Shown: positions 29,051-37,879 of the stretch, one piece after another
How positions within the stretch are numbered: the first letter of the stretch is position 1
Layout: every line of letters starts with the position of its first letter
Source: an uncultured Prochlorococcus sp.
GTDB lineage: Bacteria > Cyanobacteriota > Cyanobacteriia > PCC-6307 > Cyanobiaceae
Length of the DNA stretch: 64,000 nucleotides
NCBI GenBank assembly: GCA_902624785.1
Contig: CACNYU010000002.1
Location: 16,007 to 80,006, forward strand
Direction: 5' to 3'
Translations under genes and position numbers: made by a program
The notes under the pieces: generated by a model
Told to the model about the DNA's origin: nothing
The model's database searches: none
The model's input: only the letters and a program-made list of their open reading frames with translations

Positions 29051-29308
29051 ATGAAACAAAAAGTTTTAAAGAATAAATATGAAGAACTCATAAAAGTTGC
29101 AGAATTAGCAACTGGTAGGAAAGAAACTATTTCTTTGTTACATAAGGCAGAGAGTATTCGTTCCAAGATTACAAAAAAAATAAGATATAATTGCAATAAG
29201 TGTAATGGATATGGTTATAGAAGAACTTCAATAGATGGAGCTAAAACATGTTTAAATTGCTTCGGGAAAGGTTATATTCTTAATAATCTTACTAAAAAAT
29301 CTGATTGA
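29051..29308 (+). CDS. small protein with CxxCxGxG…CxxCxGxG zinc-finger-like motif
   Basis: YNCNKCNGYGYRRTSIDGAKTCLNCFGKGYI. Confidence 0.65.
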   Translation: MKQKVLKNKYEELIKVAELATGRKETISLLHKAESIRSKITKKIRYNCNKCNGYGYRRTSIDGAKTCLNCFGKGYILNNLTKKSD

Positions 29309-29400
29309 GACATTTTATTAGATTTGTTGTAAAAAAAATCTAACTCTTTAATTTATTAAACTAAGTTTGTTATTTTCTATCTAATTAACAGAATTTTCAT

Positions 29401-29475
29401 AAAAAAGCACCTAGTTAAATTGTTCCTAAGCGCTTTTTATAATCAGAAATTTATGTGTGAGGAGTTTTCTGATAT
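29401..29475 (-). ncRNA. yfr1-like: Yfr1-like sRNA
   Basis: minus strand has ATCAGAAA-ACTCCTCACAC-ATAAA-TTTCTGAT (8-bp stem 466-473/442-449, 11-mer at 29455-29465 in loop) followed by terminator AAAAAGCGCTTAG…CTAGGTGCTTTTTT. Confidence 0.75.
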
Positions 29476-29590
29476 AAATAATTTACACCCTAGAGAGAAT
29501 TAAATTACACAGTATAAATTCCTATTTTTAAAAAATATTCATAATTAGTGAAGTGAATAATCATAGTTTAAAAAACTGAGAAATATAAAA

Positions 29591-29617
29591 AAAAAGAGGC
29601 AGTATTTGCCTCTTTTT
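29591..29617. terminator. bidirectional rho-independent terminator
   Basis: AAAAAGAGGCA-GTATT-TGCCTCTTTTT perfect 11-bp stem with flanking A/T tracts. Confidence 0.8.
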
Positions 29618-29790
29618 AATATTCTTTTTTATAATAGAATTTAACTAAAATAATTTGTTTTACTTATCATTTGAACAAGCCTTAGTTAATATTAAGAATA
29701 TAAAAATTAGATTAGGGGACAATTATCGTGATTAATCTCCAAATTTAACTTTTTTAAGTATGTCAATCTTATCAGATTAATTGATTGAGA

Positions 29791-29871
29791 TTAATTTAAC
29801 GAATGTCCCATTCTCGGCTTTTCTTTAAATAAGAATCTTTTTCGTAAATACTCAGGTGGGTTGCAAACCAT
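29791..29871 (-). CDS. 26-aa candidate microprotein with strong Shine-Dalgarno
   Basis: AAGGAGGAGCTAATTA-ATG; MVCNPPEYLRKRFLFKEKPRMGHSLN*. Confidence 0.45.
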   Translation of the reverse strand: MVCNPPEYLRKRFLFKEKPRMGHSLN

Positions 29872-30062
29872 TAATTAGCTCCTCCTTACTTACTAAAAAT
29901 ATTCTCTTCTGAAAATTCAACAAAGTAAATCGGTGTTTATACTGATTTATATCTTAAATATAATACTAATAGTTTTTTAATTAATTTTGCAAATTTAAAA
30001 GTTTTATTTATTCAACAAATTTTCAAAAAGTTATTAAAAGTTGTAGTATAAATAAAAACAAT

Positions 30063-30287
30063 ATGCAAATAATAGGTCTGATACTTCTAATTGCCACCAG
30101 TTGGTACATCTTCAAGTTAACCTCTAATTTCTTAGACGATCAAACAAAAAAGGAGTTAGATGAAAATTTTGAGTTATTTAAAAAACAATTTAACGATTTA
30201 AAAAATAGATTTTCTAAAGATAACATAAAATTAATTTGGGAAAAATATAAAGAAGAGAGAAAAACTATTACAACTAAAGATGATTAA
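30063..30287 (+). CDS. hypothetical membrane-anchored protein
   Basis: N-terminal TM then charged helix. Confidence 0.5.
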   Translation: MQIIGLILLIATSWYIFKLTSNFLDDQTKKELDENFELFKKQFNDLKNRFSKDNIKLIWEKYKEERKTITTKDD

Positions 30288-30541
30288 TGGTGATATTTCT
30301 AGTTGTTGAATTTTCAAAAGAAATTTCAAAAATTGATCTGATTGGTATTATTGTTGGGCATATAATATTTGGTTTTGCTCTAACTCAACTTTTAGACTGG
30401 TCTTGGCTCAAAAATCTAATGAGTGAAGAAGATAAAGAAAAAATATTAAAAGGTTACAACTGGAAAGATTTAATTGTCGATATTGCAATTATATCAGTGG
30501 TTTTAGGTTTATTATTTTTAATTATTAGTGCTTTTATTTAA
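30287..30541 (+). CDS. hypothetical membrane protein
   Basis: overlaps previous ORF by 1 nt; multiple hydrophobic segments. Confidence 0.55.
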   Translation: MVIFLVVEFSKEISKIDLIGIIVGHIIFGFALTQLLDWSWLKNLMSEEDKEKILKGYNWKDLIVDIAIISVVLGLLFLIISAFI

Positions 30542-30582
30542 TATAAAATTTATTTATAAATAAAAAAAAGAGGGTCACTTCA

Positions 30583-31320
30583 TTGAAAAAATTATTAGTT
30601 TTACAGAATATAGAAAGAGAAGGACCAGGTTTATTTTTAAAGATTGCTAAGCAGAAGGGATTTCTACCTGAGATATATAATTTGTCGATTGGTAATAAAT
30701 TACCTGAGCCTAATCAAGAAGATTTAATTTTGATAATGGGAGGTCCTATGAGTGTAAGGGATGTAAATAAAGATAAATATTTTTGGTTAAGAGATGAGAT
30801 TGAGTTTATAAATAGAGCGATAGAAAATCAAATTTCTATTATTGGTGTTTGCCTGGGAGCTCAACTATTAGCTTATATTTCAGGAGGAAAAATAGAGCGG
30901 CTAAAAGATGAATTTAATAAAGGATATAAGCCAGAGTTAGGTTGGTCTGAGATTTCATCAATTGATGAAGCTTGTTTAAAGCCAAAAGAACCATTAAAAG
31001 TTTTGCATTGGCATGGAGATCGTATCATACTTCCTCCGAATGCAGAATTGTTAGCAAGCAGTGCTCGATGCAGTGAACAACTATTTAAAATAGGAGAATT
31101 TATATATGGGTTACAATTTCATGTTGAAACTGAAGGCATAATGACTGATGAATGGATTAAAAAAGATAAAAAATTTATACTTTCTGGATTAGGTAAAAAC
31201 GGGCAAGAAATTTTGAAAAATGAATGCAAAGAATTCGAATCAACTAGTCTTAATGCAAGGATTTTATTCATCAAAAAACTAATTGACAAAATAACTAAAC
31301 ATAAAAAAACTTCCTTATAA
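30583..31320 (+). CDS. class I glutamine amidotransferase
   Basis: GVCLGAQLLA nucleophile motif, GLQFHVE histidine motif; TTG start. Confidence 0.9.
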   Translation: MKKLLVLQNIEREGPGLFLKIAKQKGFLPEIYNLSIGNKLPEPNQEDLILIMGGPMSVRDVNKDKYFWLRDEIEFINRAIENQISIIGVCLGAQLLAYISGGKIERLKDEFNKGYKPELGWSEISSIDEACLKPKEPLKVLHWHGDRIILPPNAELLASSARCSEQLFKIGEFIYGLQFHVETEGIMTDEWIKKDKKFILSGLGKNGQEILKNECKEFESTSLNARILFIKKLIDKITKHKKTSL

Positions 31321-31337
31321 AAAATTTATAAAGAAGT
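31303..31337 (-). terminator. rho-independent terminator of a minus-strand transcript
   Basis: minus strand ACTTCTTTATAAA-TTT-TTTATAAGGAAGTTTTTTT. Confidence 0.6.
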
Positions 31338-31383
31338 CTAATTTTGAATTTATATAAAGCGATTAATAATAAAACCTTTTGAC

Positions 31384-31470
31384 TTAATTATAGAATGAGA
31401 GACCAGGGAAATTGTAGATATTGAATTCACGGCCTCTCTTGTAACCGTATTTTTCGGTAGATACGACAAT
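31384..31470 (-). CDS. 28-aa candidate microprotein with ATT start codon and consensus SD
   Basis: minus strand AGGAGG-TGATTC-ATT GTC GTA TCT ACC GAA AAA TAC GGT TAC AAG AGA GGC CGT GAA TTC AAT ATC TAC AAT TTC CCT GGT CTC TCA TTC TAT AAT TAA; C-ending codons suggest high expression. Confidence 0.5.
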   Translation of the reverse strand: MVVSTEKYGYKRGREFNIYNFPGLSFYN

Positions 31471-31580
31471 GAATCACCTCCTTTGTAATAATTTATTTTA
31501 AGATAACTATAAATTAATGGTATGAGAAGTATTTTGAAAAATATTTAAAGTTAATTTAATAAATCAAAACAAGAGATCCC

Positions 31581-32246
31581 CTACCAAGGCAATTCCTCTC
31601 CATTAGCATGCAGGAATTTACCGCTATTACTCGCATTAAGAGAATCTATTCTTTCCAAAATACCCTTAGCAGATTCTTTAGTAGAGATTCCATCCTTTGT
31701 AAAACCAGTCATCCGAGTACTAACTAACCCTGGGTGCAGTATACCTACAAATATTTCTTTTTTAATTAAATCTATTGAAAGGGATTTAGCTGCCATTGAT
31801 AAAGCAACTTTTGACATTCGATAACCATAAGAACTACCAGAAGTATTATCATCAATTGATCCCATACGACTTGTAATAAATACAATTTTTGATTTCTTAT
31901 TTAATAGGTTAATGAGAGATCTAGTCATACATAATGGACTTAAAGCATTAATGTCAAATTGCTTCTTTATGCTTTCAGGATCTAAATCCTCAAAAGAATT
32001 ATATTCAGCAATACCTGCATTATGAATAATGCCATCTAACTTAACATCCTTAAGTTTTATCTTTAATTTTGTTATTGAATGACCTGAAGAAATATCAACA
32101 TCTTCGATTATATTAACTCCTAAATTAACTAAATCTTCAGAGGCATTTCTGCAAGTAGCAATAACATAATTACCTCTTTGATGAAGTTGCCTAGATAATT
32201 CAAGGCCAATTCCTCTGTTAGAACCAGTGATTAAAAATTTTGGCAA
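31581..32246 (-). CDS. short-chain dehydrogenase/reductase
   Basis: ITGSNRGIGLELSRQL, HNAGIAEY, SSYGYRMSKVAL. Confidence 0.92.
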   Translation of the reverse strand: MPKFLITGSNRGIGLELSRQLHQRGNYVIATCRNASEDLVNLGVNIIEDVDISSGHSITKLKIKLKDVKLDGIIHNAGIAEYNSFEDLDPESIKKQFDINALSPLCMTRSLINLLNKKSKIVFITSRMGSIDDNTSGSSYGYRMSKVALSMAAKSLSIDLIKKEIFVGILHPGLVSTRMTGFTKDGISTKESAKGILERIDSLNASNSGKFLHANGEELPW

Positions 32247-32456
32247 GAGACAAAAGCAACTTTAATTATATTAACTATGTAATTATAAATTTAATAATAT
32301 TTACGAAATAATTATTACTACTAAAAATTTTTAATTTAGTTAATATTGAGTAAAGTAATTGTTAAGGATAGTAAATCCAAGGAATGTTTTTATGTATTTA
32401 AAAAATAATGCATTTAATTTAATTCTTCAATTAATTTAAGTAATATTTATAAAATC

Positions 32457-32660
32457 ATGGAATTTTTAGATGAAGATTTAAGATTAAGGATCATACAATT
32501 AACTTGGCGGAATCCAGCTTTTATGGCAATAGCAATAGCATTAATTTGGCTAATACCCCAATTACTTATAAGAAAAATAATGTCTGAACGATATGAAAAA
32601 AATAAACTGGAAAAACAAAAACAAAAAATAAAAAAACTATATCCAGAAACTTTAAAATAG
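32457..32660 (+). CDS. small hypothetical membrane protein
   Basis: 67 aa, one hydrophobic helix. Confidence 0.5.
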   Translation: MEFLDEDLRLRIIQLTWRNPAFMAIAIALIWLIPQLLIRKIMSERYEKNKLEKQKQKIKKLYPETLK

Positions 32661-32707
32661 TTAATAAAATAATTTAAATTTTTATTCAAACAAAATATTT
32701 TTATAAG

Positions 32708-32881
32708 ATGACATTTGTTTTAAAAAGATTGGATGGGAAAGAAGATTTGTATACACTCAAAAAATTCAAAAGTTTTAACGAAGCATATGACTTCTTAGAA
32801 AAGACAATTGGACAGAGTTGTTGTTCCGATACAGATTTTGAAAAATATTTTTATTATGATATTACTGAAGAAAACGAATAA
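32708..32881 (+). CDS. small hypothetical protein (57 aa; not in ORF track)
   Basis: Read from sequence: MTFVLKRLDGKEDLYTLKKFKSFNEAYDFLEKTIGQSCCSDTDFEKYFYYDITEENE*. Confidence 0.55.
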   Translation: MTFVLKRLDGKEDLYTLKKFKSFNEAYDFLEKTIGQSCCSDTDFEKYFYYDITEENE

Positions 32882-32889
32882 ATTTTATA

Positions 32890-33111
32890 ATGAGTGATTT
32901 CAAAATATCTAATTGGGTACCTAGTGAAGAGGATAATTTGGGACCAATAACTCAAAGTTACAACTCTATATCAAAGGAATTAGAGAATCTTCAAAAAAAA
33001 CTAAAGTGCCCTGATGATTTTATTTTTAAATTTTTAGGAGCAATAAAAAAAGAGTGGGATCCTCAAAGTTGCAAAATGAAAGCAAGATCCTTGAAAAATA
33101 AAAATATTTAA
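32890..33111 (+). CDS. small hypothetical protein
   Basis: 73-aa ORF directly after previous one. Confidence 0.5.
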   Translation: MSDFKISNWVPSEEDNLGPITQSYNSISKELENLQKKLKCPDDFIFKFLGAIKKEWDPQSCKMKARSLKNKNI

Positions 33112-33154
33112 ATTAACCTTTATATTAAAATTAATATCTCTTAAAAAATTAAAT

Positions 33155-33190
33155 AAAAAAAGAGAGAATTTATTAAATTCTCTCTTTTTT
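33155..33190. terminator. bidirectional rho-independent terminator
   Basis: AAAAAAAGAGAGAATTT-ATT-AAATTCTCTCTTTTTT hairpin. Confidence 0.75.
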
Positions 33191-33470
33191 AACTTTATTA
33201 TTAGTTTAATCTTAATAACGCACCTAAATCATTGATCCTTGCTATTAAGTAATTTACTTATTTTTTTAAATCATGAAAACCAACTATTCTTAACTGGGGC
33301 TAAGATAACTAGTATTAAACTTGTCTCCTATAGGGCACCTAAACGATGCAGAGGAATTAAGTTTAGACATTAATAAAAAATAATTGGAGCAGTTAATTAA
33401 GTCGGTATTTTCTAAGAAATTTCTGGCAGGCTATCGACCATTTTGGAAGACCTCCTAAAACTCAACACCC
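33155..33470 (-). other. candidate minus-strand transcript (ncRNA or microprotein mRNA, ORFs at 33290-33370 and about 33417-33446)
   Basis: promoter-like TAAATA-TATTAT-G, SD-like TAGGAGG before MVDSLPEIS*, 26-aa ORF MSKLNSSASFRCPIGDKFNTSYLSPS* (33290-33370), higher GC than surroundings, terminator at 33155-33190. Confidence 0.35.
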
Positions 33471-34043
33471 ATAATATATTTATCTAATGATAAAATGTAA
33501 ATCAGTTATTCTACGCATTGCAAATAAATTTTGAAAATAGGATAATGATAATGTTTTGCATTTTTTTAGAAATCCCACAACAGCATAAAATTTAGAATTT
33601 CAACTGTAATAATTACTTTGGTTTAAAATTAAATTAAATTAAAAAAAAAAAGATAATGTTTTAACAAAAGAGAAATTTAAGTGAAAGTTCTTTTGAATAA
33701 TTTAAATATTTAATTAATTATCTTTTATAAGTCATAACAAAATACCTAAACGAAAATACCGATAATTGTCTAAAAGATATATGCTTTTTCTGCTAATAAA
33801 AATATTTTGCGTCTTCATTAAGTATTTGACTTTATTTTTTTAGAGAAATATCATTTATTATTTATTAAGAGTAGATTTAATAGCAATTGATTTTGAATTA
33901 TAAAAATACATGGAATAATTTGAACTATTATTTTTTAATGAAATCATATAAAACAATTAGTCATTGTAAAAATAAATTTTCAATTATTTATGAAATAATA
34001 TATTTGAAATTCCTCTTTTATAAGTTGATTTTTTTATCTAAAT

Positions 34044-34190
34044 TTATTTAAAAGTTAATTTTAAATCCACTTCTCTTTTCCATAAAACACTCAAAAAGCG
34101 ATCTACTACATCATTATTTTTCTTTATTGAGAAATTATTAGAATTTTTAGTTGAATGTTCATGAGAATGATTATCCTTTTTACAAGTCAT
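34044..34190 (-). CDS. 48-aa His-rich small protein (not in ORF track)
   Basis: Read from sequence: MTCKKDNHSHEHSTKNSNNFSIKKNNDVVDRFLSVLWKREVDLKLTFK*; upstream palindrome TTATTGATATCAATAA. Confidence 0.4.
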   Translation of the reverse strand: MTCKKDNHSHEHSTKNSNNFSIKKNNDVVDRFLSVLWKREVDLKLTFK

Positions 34191-34521
34191 AAAATAAAAC
34201 ATCATTATTTAAATAATATTACTTATTATTATTGATATCAATAAGCAAATCTTCTTAAATCTAATAAATATTATATAAAATTATCACAATTAAATATCTT
34301 TAATAAAAATATTAAAAAGATTTAAGTTTCCATAAAAATGCACAAAAAGATAAAATCCTAATCTACTTATTATTCTAAACAAAATAATTTCAAAGAAAGT
34401 GTATTCTTTAAATTACATAATAAAAATAATTAGTCAAAAAATTTTTTTTAAGCACTTTTACTCTTGCATTTTAGTTTACTCTTGAATTAAACCATTATTA
34501 GAACTTATGGAGGAATAAACC

Positions 34522-34623
34522 ATGGCAAACTTAGGACTAGAAATTGTATTTTGGATAATTCTATTAACTTATCTTGGTGCAAGACTAACGCAAACATCAA
34601 AAGGATTTAAACAAAATTATTAA
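34522..34623 (+). CDS. 33-aa membrane microprotein (not in ORF track)
   Basis: GGAGG SD then MANLGLEIVFWIILLTYLGARLTQTSKGFKQNY*. Confidence 0.55.
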   Translation: MANLGLEIVFWIILLTYLGARLTQTSKGFKQNY

Positions 34624-34876
34624 TTAATTTTTCATAATAAACACCTAAAGATCAACTTCTTATTTGCTGAAGAATTAAATTTACAACGTAAAAAATTATT
34701 TCAAAAGATATATTCAAATTTTCTTAAAAGATATAAAAATTTAAAAAACTTACATTTTTATATTTGCTCTAATTTAGACAAAGTTTCTAATATTACTAGA
34801 TACTTTCATAATAAAAATATATTCATAAATCGAAAGTCTGAAGGATAGACATACAAATATTAGAAATTATAATTTA

Positions 34877-35083
34877 TTATCCAGTCCCAACATTTAAACT
34901 AGTCAAATCTACAAGCAAAAGTATCAAACCAATAGCCATGGTAACTGGAGCGGCATAGGGATACTTTGAGAGTTGTCTTTTACTAATAGGTATCCAAGAA
35001 ATTAGTTTATCAAATTCGTTAATTTTGTTTTTTTTTATTCTGGGTGGAATACCAAGATGTTTTCTTCTTTTGGCTTCGCCCAT
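34877..35083 (-). CDS. DUF2839-like protein
   Basis: MGEAKRRKHLGIPPR N-terminus and TM segment. Confidence 0.7.
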   Translation of the reverse strand: MGEAKRRKHLGIPPRIKKNKINEFDKLISWIPISKRQLSKYPYAAPVTMAIGLILLLVDLTSLNVGTG

Positions 35084-35206
35084 ATTTGTATAATTTATTA
35101 AGCTATTTTAGTTCTAAAGAAAAATTATTGTGAATTTAATTAAGTAAATATTTTTCCTTACTAAGCATATAGTTAATAAATCAAATTAAATAATTAAAAT
35201 TTCCAC

Positions 35207-35455
35207 TTGACCGAGATAGAAACGACTGCTATTAATGATAGTACAAATATACTAAGCAACACGGAGGGTCCGCTATCATGGAATTATTTCGAGGCAGGAG
35301 AATTAAAAAGGAAGTATATGAAAATATGTATTACATGCAATCACTTTCGCTTCAGCACAATAGATACTTATGTGACAATACATACATGTCAAATCCAAAG
35401 AAAACTTATCCCTCATGGAGACCACTTATTTAGAGGTTATAAAAATTGGAAATAA
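35207..35455 (+). CDS. hypothetical protein with CxxC motif
   Basis: 82-aa ORF, TTG start, CITCNHFRFS. Confidence 0.55.
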   Translation: MTEIETTAINDSTNILSNTEGPLSWNYFEAGELKRKYMKICITCNHFRFSTIDTYVTIHTCQIQRKLIPHGDHLFRGYKNWK

Positions 35456-36105
35456 CAAAAAAAGGTTATTCGTTCCTTAAGACGCTTAGGAAAGAATTTA
35501 TAAAAATATATATTAGTTAGCTGAATTTAAATCAAAAATGATAATAAATTGATTATTTATCGCAATGCCTTTTAGACATAACAAATTTCAATTATCAAGC
35601 TTTATAAACCTAAAGGTCTGACTAAGAACAAATAAAATTTTAAAAACTTACTTCACTTTTTTAAATTTTTTTTGATACTTAAAAAGATAAAAGATAATTA
35701 GAATGCAAAACGGAATAAGCAACATATCAAAAGACATTGATAAAAAATTAATCACTCGCAATTAAGTTACTTCTCCATTAAATAGCAATTAATTTAATTT
35801 TAAACTTTTATTATTATTAAAAACATAATTTCAACTCTAAACTATTTCTCTAAAACTAAAATTTGACTTTTAGTTTAAAAATTTTCAGAATATCACCTTC
35901 TTTTTAAATTTTTGGATAATTACATACATAATTTTTTAGGCTTTATTTTATTATAGATAAAATAAGCAAAAAATTCTTTTTGAATAAATGATCAGTTAAA
36001 TCTATTTATTAGTTTCTAATGAAATCGGTAGAAAAATTATTATAGAGAGGCATTATCTGAACTAAAAGCTAAACCCTATTAATATTTTTTAAAATTTTGA
36101 GAACT

Positions 36106-36342
36106 TTATAATAGCTGGAGAATTTTACTGTTTTCTCTGATAAGATTAATGAAAATAAAAATTTGGTTCTCAGTAATTTTCTTTAAATCTTTCAAAATAG
36201 GCTTGATTTCCGAATCAAAATCAATATCAAATTTAAACTTCCAAGGAAAAAAGTTTTGAGTCATCTTTATATGAATACATAACTCCCCAATAATAAAAAT
36301 GTTATTAGAGTGTAATGAATGATATCTTCCTCTACTGTTCAT
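36106..36342 (-). CDS. hypothetical protein
   Basis: 78-aa ORF. Confidence 0.35.
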   Translation of the reverse strand: MNSRGRYHSLHSNNIFIIGELCIHIKMTQNFFPWKFKFDIDFDSEIKPILKDLKKITENQIFIFINLIRENSKILQLL

Positions 36343-36634
36343 CCTTCAAATAAATCCTTGAAACTTCCATCTTTTATAACCTTCAAAAAAGATCAGGAGC
36401 AGAATAAATAAGAGCCATATGATTGAAAGTTTCCTTAAAAAAGTATTCATCAATTATTGTTAAAGTTAAGTTTTTATAGAGGAATTATAATATTCATAAA
36501 TTTTACATTGTAAAACAAAAACTAAATAAAGGGTAAAAGAATTTAAACCAAAAAAAATTACCATTTTAAGCAAAAATAGAACTATATTTATTTAATACTT
36601 TTTTAAAAATTTCAATCAATTTAACTTTATTAAA

Positions 36635-36790
36635 TTATGAAGACTTTCTTGTACCACCATAAAAATATTTTTCATGTTTAGATATTGTTTTCCAACAAAC
36701 TTTACAACAAAAGATCCAATTCTTATACTCAATAGATTTAACTCTATATTGAACTTTACCTGATTTGTCGCAAATATCACATTTTTTCAT
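36635..36790 (-). CDS. 51-aa zinc-ribbon-like protein (not in ORF track)
   Basis: Read from sequence: MKKCDICDKSGKVQYRVKSIEYKNWIFCCKVCWKTISKHEKYFYGGTRKSS*; two CxxC pairs. Confidence 0.65.
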   Translation of the reverse strand: MKKCDICDKSGKVQYRVKSIEYKNWIFCCKVCWKTISKHEKYFYGGTRKSS

Positions 36791-37624
36791 TATTGAAATT
36801 TTCTTGAATTTTCAATTTTCTAACTATAGTCTAGATTAAATTAAAAATAAGCTTCTTAATCAATTATTATTATCATGATATATTAAATTATTATTTACAT
36901 AAAATATTTTTTTCAAGAATTACTTTACTTTTAAATTTTATTGTAATTTTTTATAAATACTCGAAATATACTCATTAAATTAAGTTTTCAATATAATGAA
37001 ATAATAAAAATGAGGAAATATAAAATAAAGAAACTTTCAGATTTGAAAGCTGGCAATATATCTAGCATAATTAAGTCCTTTAACAACGATCTAAGTTATT
37101 GAATTAATTAAACGTGAATAAGAAATTGAAAAAAGTAATCTATTTGCTCTAAGCGACTACAGATATATTTCTAATAAATTGCGTTATTAAATGATAAATT
37201 AAATATATAGAAAATACTCAGGATAAATATCAACTTATTTTTACTTGAAATACACATTAAAATTCTATAAATACTTACCTATTATTGTAAAACATTTTTG
37301 ATAAAAGCAACAATTTTAGTGTAAATACTCTTTTATATTATCCTTACAAAAAATTTAAAGAGAAGAAAATTTATGAATAACTAAAACTTATAAAAAAAGA
37401 TATGAAGCAGTTGAGACTGTTTAGTAGAGAATATAACATCAAAGTTTAGAACGCTATAAAGAAATATTTAAGCTTTTTATGATCTTAAGCTTATAAAATA
37501 ATGATTAATTTCTTAAATATTTAACTAATCGAATAAAAGCAGAATATGAACAAAATTATTCAAATCCAGCGAATTTTTATTAATTGAAATTTATAATAAG
37601 TTGGAGATAAATATCTGAAAGTTT

Positions 37625-37702
37625 AAAAGGAACTGTTTTTCCCTTTAAGATTTTTAAAACAAAATAAGTTTTAAAATAACTTAATTAATATCAGTTCCTT
37701 TT
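37625..37702. other. nested inverted repeats (possible structured RNA/terminator)
   Basis: outer AAAAGGAACTG/CAGTTCCTTTT (11 bp), inner TTTTAAAAC-AAAATAA-GTTTTAAAA. Confidence 0.4.
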
Positions 37703-37879
37703 TGAATGACTTTTAAAGAGATAGAAAACCTATTTTGTTGATTTAAATAAATATAAAAATTACAAAAATAAGTTAAAACCAAATGCTTATTCTTTACATA
37801 GCTGTAGATAAGTAATTGACAGTTGATCTAAAATAAGGGGAAATTAGTTAATTATTAATGAATATGAAAATTATCTATA

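Noticed and set aside
32447-32689. 80-aa minus-strand ORF
   Set aside because: Antisense to 32457-32660, which has the more protein-like composition.
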